This document shows, one piece after another, positions 23,641 to 30,337 of a DNA stretch of 39,982 bases. The DNA is from CAYSLU01 sp964431965 (GTDB taxonomy: Bacteria > Verrucomicrobiota > Kiritimatiellia > CAIKKV01 > CAYSLU01): NCBI GenBank assembly GCA_964431965.1, contig CAYSLU010000045.1, positions 1 through 39,982 of the forward strand, read 5' to 3'. The first letter of the stretch is position 1. Every line of letters starts with the position of its first letter. A program made the position numbers and the translations under genes. The notes beneath the pieces were generated by a model that made no database searches, had not been told where the DNA came from, and saw only the letters and a program-made list of their open reading frames with translations.

Positions 23641-24189
23641 TTACCGGTCTTTCGTCTTCGCAAACGGCAGGCCGAGGCGCGTCATCAGTTCACGCGCCGC
23701 GTCGTCCGATGTTGCCGTGGTTACGAAGGTGATGTCCATCCCCTGCGTTCGCTTCACATCGTCCGGGTTGATCTCAGGGAAGATGATCTGCTCCTGCACA
23801 CCCATCGTGAAGTTGCCCCGCCCGTCGAATCCGCTGGCGGACACGCCCCGGAAATCGCGGATGCGCGGCAGCGCCGCGTGCACGAATCGCTCCATGAAGT
23901 CGTACATGCGCTGTCCGCGCAGGGTGACCTTGGCGCCGATCGGCATCCCGGCTCGCAACTTGAAGTTCGATATGCTCTTCCGCGACTTCGTGATCACCGG
24001 GTTCTGCCCCGAGATCCGCGCCAGATCCGCCGCGGCCATCTTCTGCGCATCCTTGTCGGTCGCCGCGCTGAACCCCATGTTCACGACGATCTTCACGAGG
24101 CGCGGAACCTGCATCCGGTTCTTCAGCCCAAGCGCCTTCACCAGAGCCGGGACGATGTCCGTCTGATACCTGTCTTTCAATCCAGCCAT
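23641..24189 (-). CDS. rplE: 50S ribosomal protein uL5
   Basis: A 182-aa 5S rRNA-binding protein that contacts P-site tRNA. Starts MAGLKDRYQTDIVPALVKAL at ATG 24189, with AGGTG upstream. Landmarks: IVVNMGFSAATDKDAQKMA, GQNPVITKSRKSISNFKLR, GMPIGAKVTLRGQRMYDFM and EINPDDVKRTQGMDITFVT. Length is the usual one. The longer open frame crosses rplX and is rejected. Confidence 0.98.
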   Translation of the reverse strand: MAGLKDRYQTDIVPALVKALGLKNRMQVPRLVKIVVNMGFSAATDKDAQKMAAADLARISGQNPVITKSRKSISNFKLRAGMPIGAKVTLRGQRMYDFMERFVHAALPRIRDFRGVSASGFDGRGNFTMGVQEQIIFPEINPDDVKRTQGMDITFVTTATSDDAARELMTRLGLPFAKTKDR

Positions 24190-24203
24190 AAATTCACCTG
24201 CCC

Positions 24204-24521
24204 TCAGCTGTCGAACGGATGCCGGCACTTCCGGCATGCGCGGACCTTCTTCCCGCTCTCCACCACCCGCCGAACCCGAACCCCCTTCTTGCACTGCGGG
24301 CAGAAGAGCATCAGGGACGACACCGGCAGCGACGCTTCCTTCTCGACGATCCCGCCCTTGGGGTTGTCCTGGCTCTTCCGCATGTGCTTCTTGACGAGGT
24401 TGATCCCCTCGACGACCACCCGGTTCTTGGACCGGATCACCTGCAGCACCTTTCCCGTCCGGCCGCCAGACGCCTGGCTGCCGCTCATGGGAGTCACGAT
24501 GTCATTCCGTCGGATGTGCAT
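24204..24521 (-). CDS. rplX: 50S ribosomal protein uL24
   Basis: Assembly-initiating large-subunit protein, 105 aa. The KOW motif lies near the N-terminus (GRTGKVLQVIRSKNRVVVEG), then INLVKKHMRKSQDNPKGGIV. The C-terminal half has CPQC and CRKC, which could bind zinc. Eleven bases upstream of rplE reading order; 12 bases after rplN. Confidence 0.96.
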   Translation of the reverse strand: MHIRRNDIVTPMSGSQASGGRTGKVLQVIRSKNRVVVEGINLVKKHMRKSQDNPKGGIVEKEASLPVSSLMLFCPQCKKGVRVRRVVESGKKVRACRKCRHPFDS

Positions 24522-24533
24522 GCGTTCTGTCCC

Positions 24534-24899
24534 TCAAATGACCTCGGGCGCGAGCGAGATGATCTTCATAAAGTTCCGGTCTCGCAGTTCCCGCGCCACC
24601 GGTCCGAAAATTCGCGTGCCGAGCGGATTGAGCTTGTCGTCCACCAGCACGACGGCGTTCGTGTCGAACCGCAAGATGCTGCCGTCCACCCGGCGAACGG
24701 GCCCCTTCGTCCGAACGATGATCGCGCGGCAGACCTGCCCCTTCTTCACCATGCCGCCCGGCTGCGCCTCCTTGACGGCCACCCGGATCACGTCCCCGAT
24801 ATAGGCATAGCGCTTGCGCTGCCCGAGGATGCGGAAACATCGGGCACGGCGGGCTCCCGTGTTGTCCGCGACTTCCAGATCAGTTTCTTCCTGAATCAT
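24534..24899 (-). CDS. rplN: 50S ribosomal protein uL14
   Basis: A 121-aa protein at the subunit interface and the binding site of silencing factor RsfS. Begins MIQEETDLEVADNTGARRAR, with DVIRVAVKEAQPGGMVKKGQ, FDTNAVVLVDDKLNPLGTRI and FGPVARELRDRNFMKIISLA. Standard 121 to 122 residue length. One base separates its ATG from the rpsQ stop. Confidence 0.98.
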   Translation of the reverse strand: MIQEETDLEVADNTGARRARCFRILGQRKRYAYIGDVIRVAVKEAQPGGMVKKGQVCRAIIVRTKGPVRRVDGSILRFDTNAVVLVDDKLNPLGTRIFGPVARELRDRNFMKIISLAPEVI

Positions 24900-24900
24900 G

Positions 24901-25191
24901 TCAACCGCCCACCGCGTTGGATTCTGTCTTTGCGCCCAGGACTTCCACCAGCCGCCACCGCTTCAGGCGACTCAGCGGTCGGATCTCCACGATCCGGACT
25001 TTGTCTCCCACCTTGGCGCGGTTCTCCTCGTCATGGGCATAGAACTTCTTGAAGCGCCGCATCTCCTTGCCGTACAGCGGATGCCGCACGCGGCGCTCCG
25101 TCTCCACGATGATCGTCTTGTTCATCGCGTCGCTTGTGACGACGCCGATGCGTTCCTTGCGCACTCCGCGCTTGCTTTCGGCCGCTTCCAT
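24901..25191 (-). CDS. rpsQ: 30S ribosomal protein uS17
   Basis: A 96-aa OB-fold protein binding 16S rRNA early in assembly. Contains GVRKERIGVVTSDAMNKTII, VRHPLYGKEMRRFKKFYAHD and VGDKVRIVEIRPLSRLKRWR, the family signature. Slight N- and C-terminal additions compared with the roughly 84-aa norm. Four bases from rpmC. Confidence 0.97.
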   Translation of the reverse strand: MEAAESKRGVRKERIGVVTSDAMNKTIIVETERRVRHPLYGKEMRRFKKFYAHDEENRAKVGDKVRIVEIRPLSRLKRWRLVEVLGAKTESNAVGG

Positions 25192-25195
25192 CAGG

Positions 25196-25393
25196 TCACC
25201 TCACCGCTTGCGCACGCTCGCGCATCAACGTCTGGATCCGCGCCAATTCCCGCCTCAGCAGCCGGATGCGCGAAGGCTGCTCCAGTTGCCGGGTCGCCTT
25301 GCGAACCTGCAGGTTCAGCAGTTCCGCCTGCGTGTCATCCAACTGCCGCCGCAATTCCTCCGGCGTCAGCTCTCTCAGTTTACTCGGCTTCAT
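25196..25393 (-). CDS. rpmC: 50S ribosomal protein uL29
   Basis: A 65-aa helical hairpin protein at the peptide exit, part of the docking site for trigger factor and SRP. Starts MKPSKLRELTPEELRRQLDD at ATG 25393 with GGAGCGAG close upstream, and shows LLNLQVRKATRQLEQPSRIR and a basic helix. The open frame extends further upstream through rplP but is not coding there. Confidence 0.96.
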   Translation of the reverse strand: MKPSKLRELTPEELRRQLDDTQAELLNLQVRKATRQLEQPSRIRLLRRELARIQTLMRERAQAVR

Positions 25394-25419
25394 CTCGCTC
25401 CAACCCCTCCAGCGCCCCG

Positions 25420-25836
25420 CTACGCGGCGTGGCGCATGACAAACATCGTGCGGATGGGCAGTTTCGACGCGGCCAGGCGCAGCGCCTCGCGCGCCAAGTG
25501 CTCCGGCACGCCGTCGATCTCGAACAGCACCATGCCCGGGCGAACCACCACCACCCAGAATTCCGGCGCGCCCTTGCCCTTCCCCATTCGCGTTTCCAGC
25601 GGCTTCTTGGTCACCGGCTTGTCCGGAAAGACGCGGAGCCACACCTTGCCCCGGCGCTTCAGGTGGCGGTTCACGGCCACGCGACACGCCTCGATCTGAG
25701 TCGCCTTCACCCACGCCCGCCCCAACGACTTCAGCCCGTACTCACCGAACGACAGCGTGTTTCCCGCCTGCGCGGTGCCGCGGCGATTGCCCCGCTGCAC
25801 CTTGCGGTACTTCACCCTCTTAGGCATTAGCGGCAT
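25420..25836 (-). CDS. rplP: 50S ribosomal protein uL16
   Basis: A 138-aa protein that helps position A-site tRNA. MPKRVKYRKVQRGNRRG near the start, then FGEYGLKSLGRAWVKATQIE, RVFPDKPVTKKPLETRMGKG and KGAPEFWVVVVRPGMVLFEI. Two ATGs are possible. I chose 25836 because GAGGGGGA lies about seven bases upstream; 25827 is the alternative and removes three residues. The gene overlaps the rpsC end by 17 bases. Confidence 0.97.
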   Translation of the reverse strand: MPLMPKRVKYRKVQRGNRRGTAQAGNTLSFGEYGLKSLGRAWVKATQIEACRVAVNRHLKRRGKVWLRVFPDKPVTKKPLETRMGKGKGAPEFWVVVVRPGMVLFEIDGVPEHLAREALRLAASKLPIRTMFVMRHAA

Positions 25837-26488
25837 GAGCTTTCCCCCTCACTTCGCGCTCCGGCTCATCCTTCTGGCGACAGACCCACACCTTCACGCC
25901 GATCCGGCCCGCCACCGTCGCGGCCTCGGCAAACCCGTACTCGATATTCGTACGGAGCGTGTGGAGCGGAATCCGCCCTTCCTTGTACCATTCGATCCGG
26001 GCAATCTCGGATCCGCCCAGCCGGCCGCAGGCCCGGATCTTGATCCCCTCGACGCCCTGCTCCATGGCCATCCGGATCGACCGCTTCATCGCCCGCCGCA
26101 GCGACACACGCCGCGTCAGCTGCAGCGCAATGTTCTCGGCGACCAGCTGCGGATGAATGTCGGCGTTCCGGATCTCCTGGATCTCGATGTAGATCTCCTT
26201 GCCCGTCCGCTTCGCCAGTTCCTCGCGAATCTTCTCGATGTCCTGGCCTTTGCGTCCGATGACGATGCCCGGCCGGGCCGTGCAGATCGTCACGCGAACC
26301 CGGTTCGCATAGCGCTCGATGATGACGTCGGCCACCGCCGCCGACTCCAGGCGCCTCTTGACCAGGTCCCGGATCTTGCCGTCCTCAATCACGAGGCTGC
26401 CGTACTGCTTCTTGTCGGCGTACCATCGCGAGCGCCAATTCTTGTTGACCGCTACGCGAAACCCGACAGGATTGACCTTCTGTCCCAC
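25820..26488 (-). CDS. rpsC: 30S ribosomal protein uS3
   Basis: A 222-aa protein at the mRNA entry channel with helicase activity. Starts GTG 26488 (MGQKVNPVGFRVAVNKNWRS), supported by AAGGAG six bases upstream. The KH domain has the RPGIVIGRKGQDIEKIREEL loop; the C-terminal domain has IKIRACGRLGGSEIAR and GRIPLHTLRTNIEYGFAEA. A short Ala-rich tail ends the protein, overlapping rplP. Confidence 0.98.
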   Translation of the reverse strand: MGQKVNPVGFRVAVNKNWRSRWYADKKQYGSLVIEDGKIRDLVKRRLESAAVADVIIERYANRVRVTICTARPGIVIGRKGQDIEKIREELAKRTGKEIYIEIQEIRNADIHPQLVAENIALQLTRRVSLRRAMKRSIRMAMEQGVEGIKIRACGRLGGSEIARIEWYKEGRIPLHTLRTNIEYGFAEAATVAGRIGVKVWVCRQKDEPEREVRGKAHAANA

Positions 26489-26518
26489 AGGCTACTCCTT
26501 TCCACCCGTCCGTAGCCG

Positions 26519-26866
26519 CTACTGAGCCGCGGCGCCGTCGTCCGTCAGTGTAATCTTGATATGGCTCGTCCGCTTCCGGATCGGGCTTGCCGAGCCCCGG
26601 GCGCGAGGCCAGAACCGCCGCAGCGCCGGGCCGGGCTCGACCACTGCCTCCTTCACGCGCAGCGTGTCCGCGGACAGCTTCGCGTTATTCTCGGCGTTGG
26701 CGATTGCCGACTTGATCGTCTTGCCGATCAGCGTCGCCGCCTTCCGCTCGCTGAATTGCACGATCTTGAGCGCCTCCGGAACCGGCAGCCCCTGAATGGC
26801 CGACGCCAAGTTCCGCGCCTTCCGTGGCGCGATCCGCACGTACTTTGTCGTTGCCTTGACTTCCAT
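26519..26866 (-). CDS. rplV: 50S ribosomal protein uL22
   Basis: A 115-aa protein whose beta-hairpin lines the exit tunnel and is a macrolide-resistance site. Begins MEVKATTKYVRIAPRKARNL and has IGKTIKSAIANAENNAKLSA and the hairpin and tail PRARGSASPIRKRTSHIKIT. Normally it directly follows rpsS; here a gene for an exported protein intervenes and stops 13 bases before this ATG. The ribosome-binding site AGAGGG lies between that stop and the start. Confidence 0.97.
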   Translation of the reverse strand: MEVKATTKYVRIAPRKARNLASAIQGLPVPEALKIVQFSERKAATLIGKTIKSAIANAENNAKLSADTLRVKEAVVEPGPALRRFWPRARGSASPIRKRTSHIKITLTDDGAAAQ

Positions 26867-26879
26867 AGTCTCCGTCCCT

Positions 26880-27308
26880 CTAGTCGCGGGACCCCGCCAC
26901 CATCAGCAAGCCGTCCCTTACTTCGGGATAGCGGCCGGACTCCGTCTGCTCGATCACGGCGCCGGCGATCTCCCGCCGCGCGTCCACCACCCGGACCCGG
27001 GCGACCGGCCGCCCATCACGGACGGCGATCAGCCCCATCCCCGGCCGAATCCCCTGCCGGACGCCCGCGTTGAGAATCAACATCCCCAGCGCCCGGTTCA
27101 CATCCAACACACTCACTGCGCCCGGCGCCGTCGCCAGCTCCGGTCCGATCCCGCCGGGCGGCCCGGCCTCGTCGAAGCGCAGCCGCTCCGATTCCGCTCG
27201 GTCGACATCAGCATCCGCCCGCCCGACCGACCCGAAACACACGCTGACCAGCGCCGCCAGCGCGACGACCCGCACCCGCCTGCTTCCACTCGGGTCCATG
27301 CGTCGCAT
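26880..27308 (-). CDS. Small exported protein inserted between rpsS and rplV
   Basis: A 142-aa protein with an apparent Sec signal peptide: basic residues up to 13, hydrophobic core VVALAALVSVCFGSVG (14-29) and a likely cut after ADA near residue 33. There is no lipobox Cys at the cut. The mature part has a short linker and then a compact beta-rich module (about 65-120): VLDVNRALGMLILNAGVRQG, IRPGM, LIAVRDGRPVARVRVVDA and AGAVIEQ. I believe similar modules occur in exported PVC proteins, but the family is not named here with certainty. ATG 27308 is chosen; ATG 27299 is possible. It is 19 bp after rpsS and 13 bp before rplV on the same strand, so it must be co-transcribed with ribosomal proteins. 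Confidence 0.85.
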   Translation of the reverse strand: MRRMDPSGSRRVRVVALAALVSVCFGSVGRADADVDRAESERLRFDEAGPPGGIGPELATAPGAVSVLDVNRALGMLILNAGVRQGIRPGMGLIAVRDGRPVARVRVVDARREIAGAVIEQTESGRYPEVRDGLLMVAGSRD

Positions 27309-27327
27309 GCGCCACCCCGCAGCCGTC

Positions 27328-27612
27328 CTACTTCAGCGCCACCGCCTTGTCGGTCGTCGTGCCGTGCTTCCGGAAAATCCGGGTCGGCGCGAACTCCCCG
27401 AGACGGTGCCCCACCATGTTCTCGGTGATGTAGATGGCGATGTGCTGCTTCCCGTTGTGAACCGCCATCGTGTGGCCCACGAAATCCGGAATGATCATCG
27501 AGCGGCGCGACCACGTCTTGATGACGCGCCGCTCGCCGCTGCGATTCATCCGCTCGACCTTCTTCAGGAGCTTGTCGTCGACGAACGGCCCCTTCTTGAT
27601 GGAACGACCCAT
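27328..27612 (-). CDS. rpsS: 30S ribosomal protein uS19
   Basis: A 94-aa head protein complexed with uS13 at the central bridge. Starts MGRSIKKGPFVDDKLLKKVE, then IKTWSRRSMIIPDFVGHTMA and YITENMVGHRLGEFAPTRIF. Standard length. It is followed not by rplV but by the exported-protein gene at 26880-27308. Confidence 0.97.
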   Translation of the reverse strand: MGRSIKKGPFVDDKLLKKVERMNRSGERRVIKTWSRRSMIIPDFVGHTMAVHNGKQHIAIYITENMVGHRLGEFAPTRIFRKHGTTTDKAVALK

Positions 27613-27615
27613 GGC

Positions 27616-28440
27616 CTACTTTCTCCGCTTGATGATGAACTTGCCCGACGGCTTCCGGCGCCCGCGGGTCTTCTTTCCCTTGGCCAGCTCGCCCCACGGC
27701 GAAACCGGATGTCCGCCGCCGGAGGTTCGCCCCTCGCCGCCGCCCATCGGGTGGTCGACCGGGTTCATCGCCACACCGCGCACCGTCGGTCGGATGCCGA
27801 GCCAGCGCTTCCGGCCGGCCTTGCCCAGGCTCACGCTCTCGTGATCCACGTTGCCGACCTGGCCCACCGTGGCCATGCACTTCACGCTGATCATCCGGAT
27901 CTCGCCCGACGGCAGCCGGATGTTCGCGAAACCGCCCTCGCGCGACATGAGCTGGGCCAGCTGCCCGGCGCCCCGGACCAACTGCCCCCCGCGTCCCGGC
28001 GTCAGCTCAATGTTGTGCACCGGTGTGCCCATGGGTATCCGCTCCAGCGGAAGGGCATTCCCCAGGACCGCCTCGGCGTCCGGGCCCGAAAGAAGCGTGG
28101 CGCCAACCTGCAGCCCGACCGGCGCCAGAATGTACCGCTTCTCGCCGTCCACGTAGTTCAGCAACGCGATCCGGGCCGAGCGGTTGGGATCGTACTCGAT
28201 CGCCGCCACCTTCGCCGCCACTCCGGTCTTGTCACGCCGGAAGTCGATGATCCGGTACTTGCGCTTGTGCCCGCCGCCCCGGTGCCGAACCGTGACGCGA
28301 CCCGCGTTGTTCCGGCCGGCCTTGGACTGCTTCGAGGCGATCAGCGACCGCTCCGGCTTCGACTTCGTGATGTCCTCGAACGCCGACAGCGCGGTAAAGC
28401 GCAGGGAGGGCGTCGTCGGTTTGAATCGCTTCAGAGCCAT
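27616..28440 (-). CDS. rplB: 50S ribosomal protein uL2
   Basis: A 274-aa protein close to the peptidyl transferase centre. N-terminus MALKRFKPTTPSLRFTAL, RVTVRHRGGGHKRKYRIIDF in the OB domain, and the highly conserved C-terminal RGVAMNPVDHPMGGGEGRTS with the functionally important histidine. Ends KKTRGRRKPSGKFIIKRRK. Three bases from rpsS. Confidence 0.98.
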   Translation of the reverse strand: MALKRFKPTTPSLRFTALSAFEDITKSKPERSLIASKQSKAGRNNAGRVTVRHRGGGHKRKYRIIDFRRDKTGVAAKVAAIEYDPNRSARIALLNYVDGEKRYILAPVGLQVGATLLSGPDAEAVLGNALPLERIPMGTPVHNIELTPGRGGQLVRGAGQLAQLMSREGGFANIRLPSGEIRMISVKCMATVGQVGNVDHESVSLGKAGRKRWLGIRPTVRGVAMNPVDHPMGGGEGRTSGGGHPVSPWGELAKGKKTRGRRKPSGKFIIKRRK

Positions 28441-28449
28441 GGCTGATTC

Positions 28450-28734
28450 CTATTCGAATTCGATCTTGTCGCCCTGCTTCAGGGTCACGATCGCCCGCTT
28501 CCAGTCGGCCGTCTTCCCGTACTGGGCGGTGCGCTCGCGCTTCTTCTTGCCTTCGTAGTTCATGGTGTTGACCGCCAGGACCGACACCTTGAACAGCTTC
28601 TCCACCGCGGCCTTGATCTGCTGCTTGTTGGCGGCCGTCGGAACCTTGAAGAAGTACTTGTTCTCCGCCGCATTCAGCCGGGTTCCCTTCTCCGTCAACT
28701 GCAGCGCCGGCACAATCACCGAAACGCCCTTCAT
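28450..28734 (-). CDS. rplW: 50S ribosomal protein uL23
   Basis: A 94-aa protein at the tunnel exit, the main docking site for trigger factor and SRP. Starts MKGVSVIVPALQLTEKGTRL at ATG 28734, overlapping the rplD stop (ATGA), then NKYFFKVPTAANKQQIKAAV and EKLFKVSVLAVNTMNYEGKK. The longer open frame lies inside rplD. Confidence 0.96.
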   Translation of the reverse strand: MKGVSVIVPALQLTEKGTRLNAAENKYFFKVPTAANKQQIKAAVEKLFKVSVLAVNTMNYEGKKKRERTAQYGKTADWKRAIVTLKQGDKIEFE

Positions 28735-29375
28735 GCGGCCCTCCCGGCCCGGCTCGCCAGCCGCGCCTTCAGCGCATCCATCGCGGAGCGGGTCGCCACC
28801 ACGACTCGATGCCGCACCACCTGAACCGTGCACACGTCGCGAGCCGCCACCAGTTCGACGCCCGCGAGGTTCCGCGAGGCCAGAGCCAGATCCGGCGCGA
28901 TCCGGTCCACGATCACCAGCACCTTCGCCCCGACGCCCAGCGACTTCAGGACGCCCGCGAACTCCTTGGTCTTCGGCTGTCCGAGCGTCAACTCATCGAC
29001 GACCTTGACGTCGCCCGCGACGATCTTGTCACTCATCGCCCGGCGGAACGCCAGACGCGCCACGGCCTTCGGCAGCCGCTGCTCGAAACTGCGCGGATGG
29101 GGCCCGTGCGCGATCCCGCCGCCCCGCCAGACCGGCGAGCGCCGGTAGCCGGATCGGGCCTGGCCGGTGCCCTTCTGGCGCCACGGCTTCTTGTTGCTCC
29201 CCGCCACGGCGCCCTTGCCCTTGGTGGATGCCGTTCCAGCCCGGAGCCCAGCCTGATACGCGACCACTACGTCGTGCACCGCCTGAACGCCCTTCGTCAC
29301 TTCCAGCAGGCTGTCCGCGAGCTCAAACTCGCCGGAGGACTCGCCCTTCGTGTTGAACACCTTGAGCATGCTCAT
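28731..29375 (-). CDS. rplD: 50S ribosomal protein uL4
   Basis: A 214-aa protein lining the exit tunnel; in Escherichia coli it represses the S10 operon. N-terminus MSMLKVFNTKGESSGEF, the tunnel loop with KPWRQKGTGQARSGYRRSPV, then GGGIAHGPHPRSFEQRLPKA. Start ATG 29375 overlaps the rplC stop; stop overlaps rplW. I see no S10-leader-like element upstream of rpsJ, so the classical uL4 control is not evident. Confidence 0.97.
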   Translation of the reverse strand: MSMLKVFNTKGESSGEFELADSLLEVTKGVQAVHDVVVAYQAGLRAGTASTKGKGAVAGSNKKPWRQKGTGQARSGYRRSPVWRGGGIAHGPHPRSFEQRLPKAVARLAFRRAMSDKIVAGDVKVVDELTLGQPKTKEFAGVLKSLGVGAKVLVIVDRIAPDLALASRNLAGVELVAARDVCTVQVVRHRVVVATRSAMDALKARLASRAGRAA

Positions 29376-30010
29376 GCCTTCCCCGCCTCCTTCAGCGCCC
29401 GGCGGACCAGCAGGATGCCCCCGTTCGCGCCGGGAACCGCCCCCTCAACCAGCAGGACGTTCTCATCCTTCCGGAGCGCAACAATCTTCAGATTCCGCTG
29501 GGTGATCATGACGGAGCCCATCTGGCCCGGCATGCGCTTTCCCTTGTGAACGCGCGCCGGAGTGGTGCGGTTTCCGATCGACCCCGGACGGCGCTTCGAG
29601 TGGCCGCCGTGCGTCATCGGGCCGCCGCGCATGCGGTAGCGCTTCACGACGCCCTGGAAACCGCGCCCCTTCGTGAGGCCCCGGATATCGACATACGTCG
29701 TCTTCTCGAAGATCGCGCCCGTCACCACCTCGCCGACCTTGGGATCCTCCCCCGCCTCCAGAGGGAACTCGTGCAGGTGGCGCTTGGCTGTCACGCCGGC
29801 CTTCTTGAAGTGGCCCAGCAGCGGCTTGCCCACCCGCTGCTCCTTCTGCTCGCCAAAACCGACCTGAACGGCATCGTATCCGTCGGCCGCGACCGTCTTG
29901 CGCTGAAGCACGACGCACGGCCCGACTTCGATCGCCGTCACCGGCACCTGACGCCCGGAGTCATCGAACACCCGGGTCATTCCTATCTTTCGTCCTAGCA
30001 ACCCTTGCAT
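29372..30010 (-). CDS. rplC: 50S ribosomal protein uL3
   Basis: A 212-aa protein that initiates 23S rRNA folding and reaches the peptidyl transferase centre. Starts MQGLLGRKIGMTRVFDDSGR, with DIRGLTKGRGFQGVVKRYRM and the loop GGPMTHGGHSKRRPGSIGNR containing the usual Gln-methylation region (here MTHGGHSKRRPG). Ends KIVALRKDENVLLVEGAVPG then NGGILLVRRALK. It is separated by seven bases from rpsJ. Confidence 0.98.
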   Translation of the reverse strand: MQGLLGRKIGMTRVFDDSGRQVPVTAIEVGPCVVLQRKTVAADGYDAVQVGFGEQKEQRVGKPLLGHFKKAGVTAKRHLHEFPLEAGEDPKVGEVVTGAIFEKTTYVDIRGLTKGRGFQGVVKRYRMRGGPMTHGGHSKRRPGSIGNRTTPARVHKGKRMPGQMGSVMITQRNLKIVALRKDENVLLVEGAVPGANGGILLVRRALKEAGKA

Positions 30011-30017
30011 GACGCTC

Positions 30018-30326
30018 TCAGATCTTGATGGTTATGTCTACGCCCGCCGGCATGTTGAGCTTGCGCAGCTCATCGACCGTCTTTGCCGTCGGCTCCACAA
30101 TGTCGAGCAGCCGCTTGTGTGTCCGAATCTCGAACTGCTCCATCGACTTCTTGTCCGCGTGAACGCTCCGGTTCACGCTGTAGCGCTCGATGCGCGTCGG
30201 GAGGGGAACCGGCCCCACCACGCGCGCGCCCGTGCGCTTCGCCGTCTCCACGATGTCCCGGACGGACTGGTCCAAGACCCGGTGGTCGTACGCCTTCAAC
30301 CGTATCCGTATGCGCTGTCCTTGCAT
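30018..30326 (-). CDS. rpsJ: 30S ribosomal protein uS10
   Basis: A 102-aa head protein that is also the NusE antitermination factor. Sequence MQGQRIRIRLKAYDHRVLDQ, GPVPLPTRIERYSVNRSVHA and the long loop region KSMEQFEIRTHKRLLDIVEP. Ends NMPAGVDITIKI. It lies 11 bases after fusA, with no leader or tuf between them, so the str and S10 groups are joined. Confidence 0.98.
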   Translation of the reverse strand: MQGQRIRIRLKAYDHRVLDQSVRDIVETAKRTGARVVGPVPLPTRIERYSVNRSVHADKKSMEQFEIRTHKRLLDIVEPTAKTVDELRKLNMPAGVDITIKI

Positions 30327-30337
30327 GGATCTGTCTC

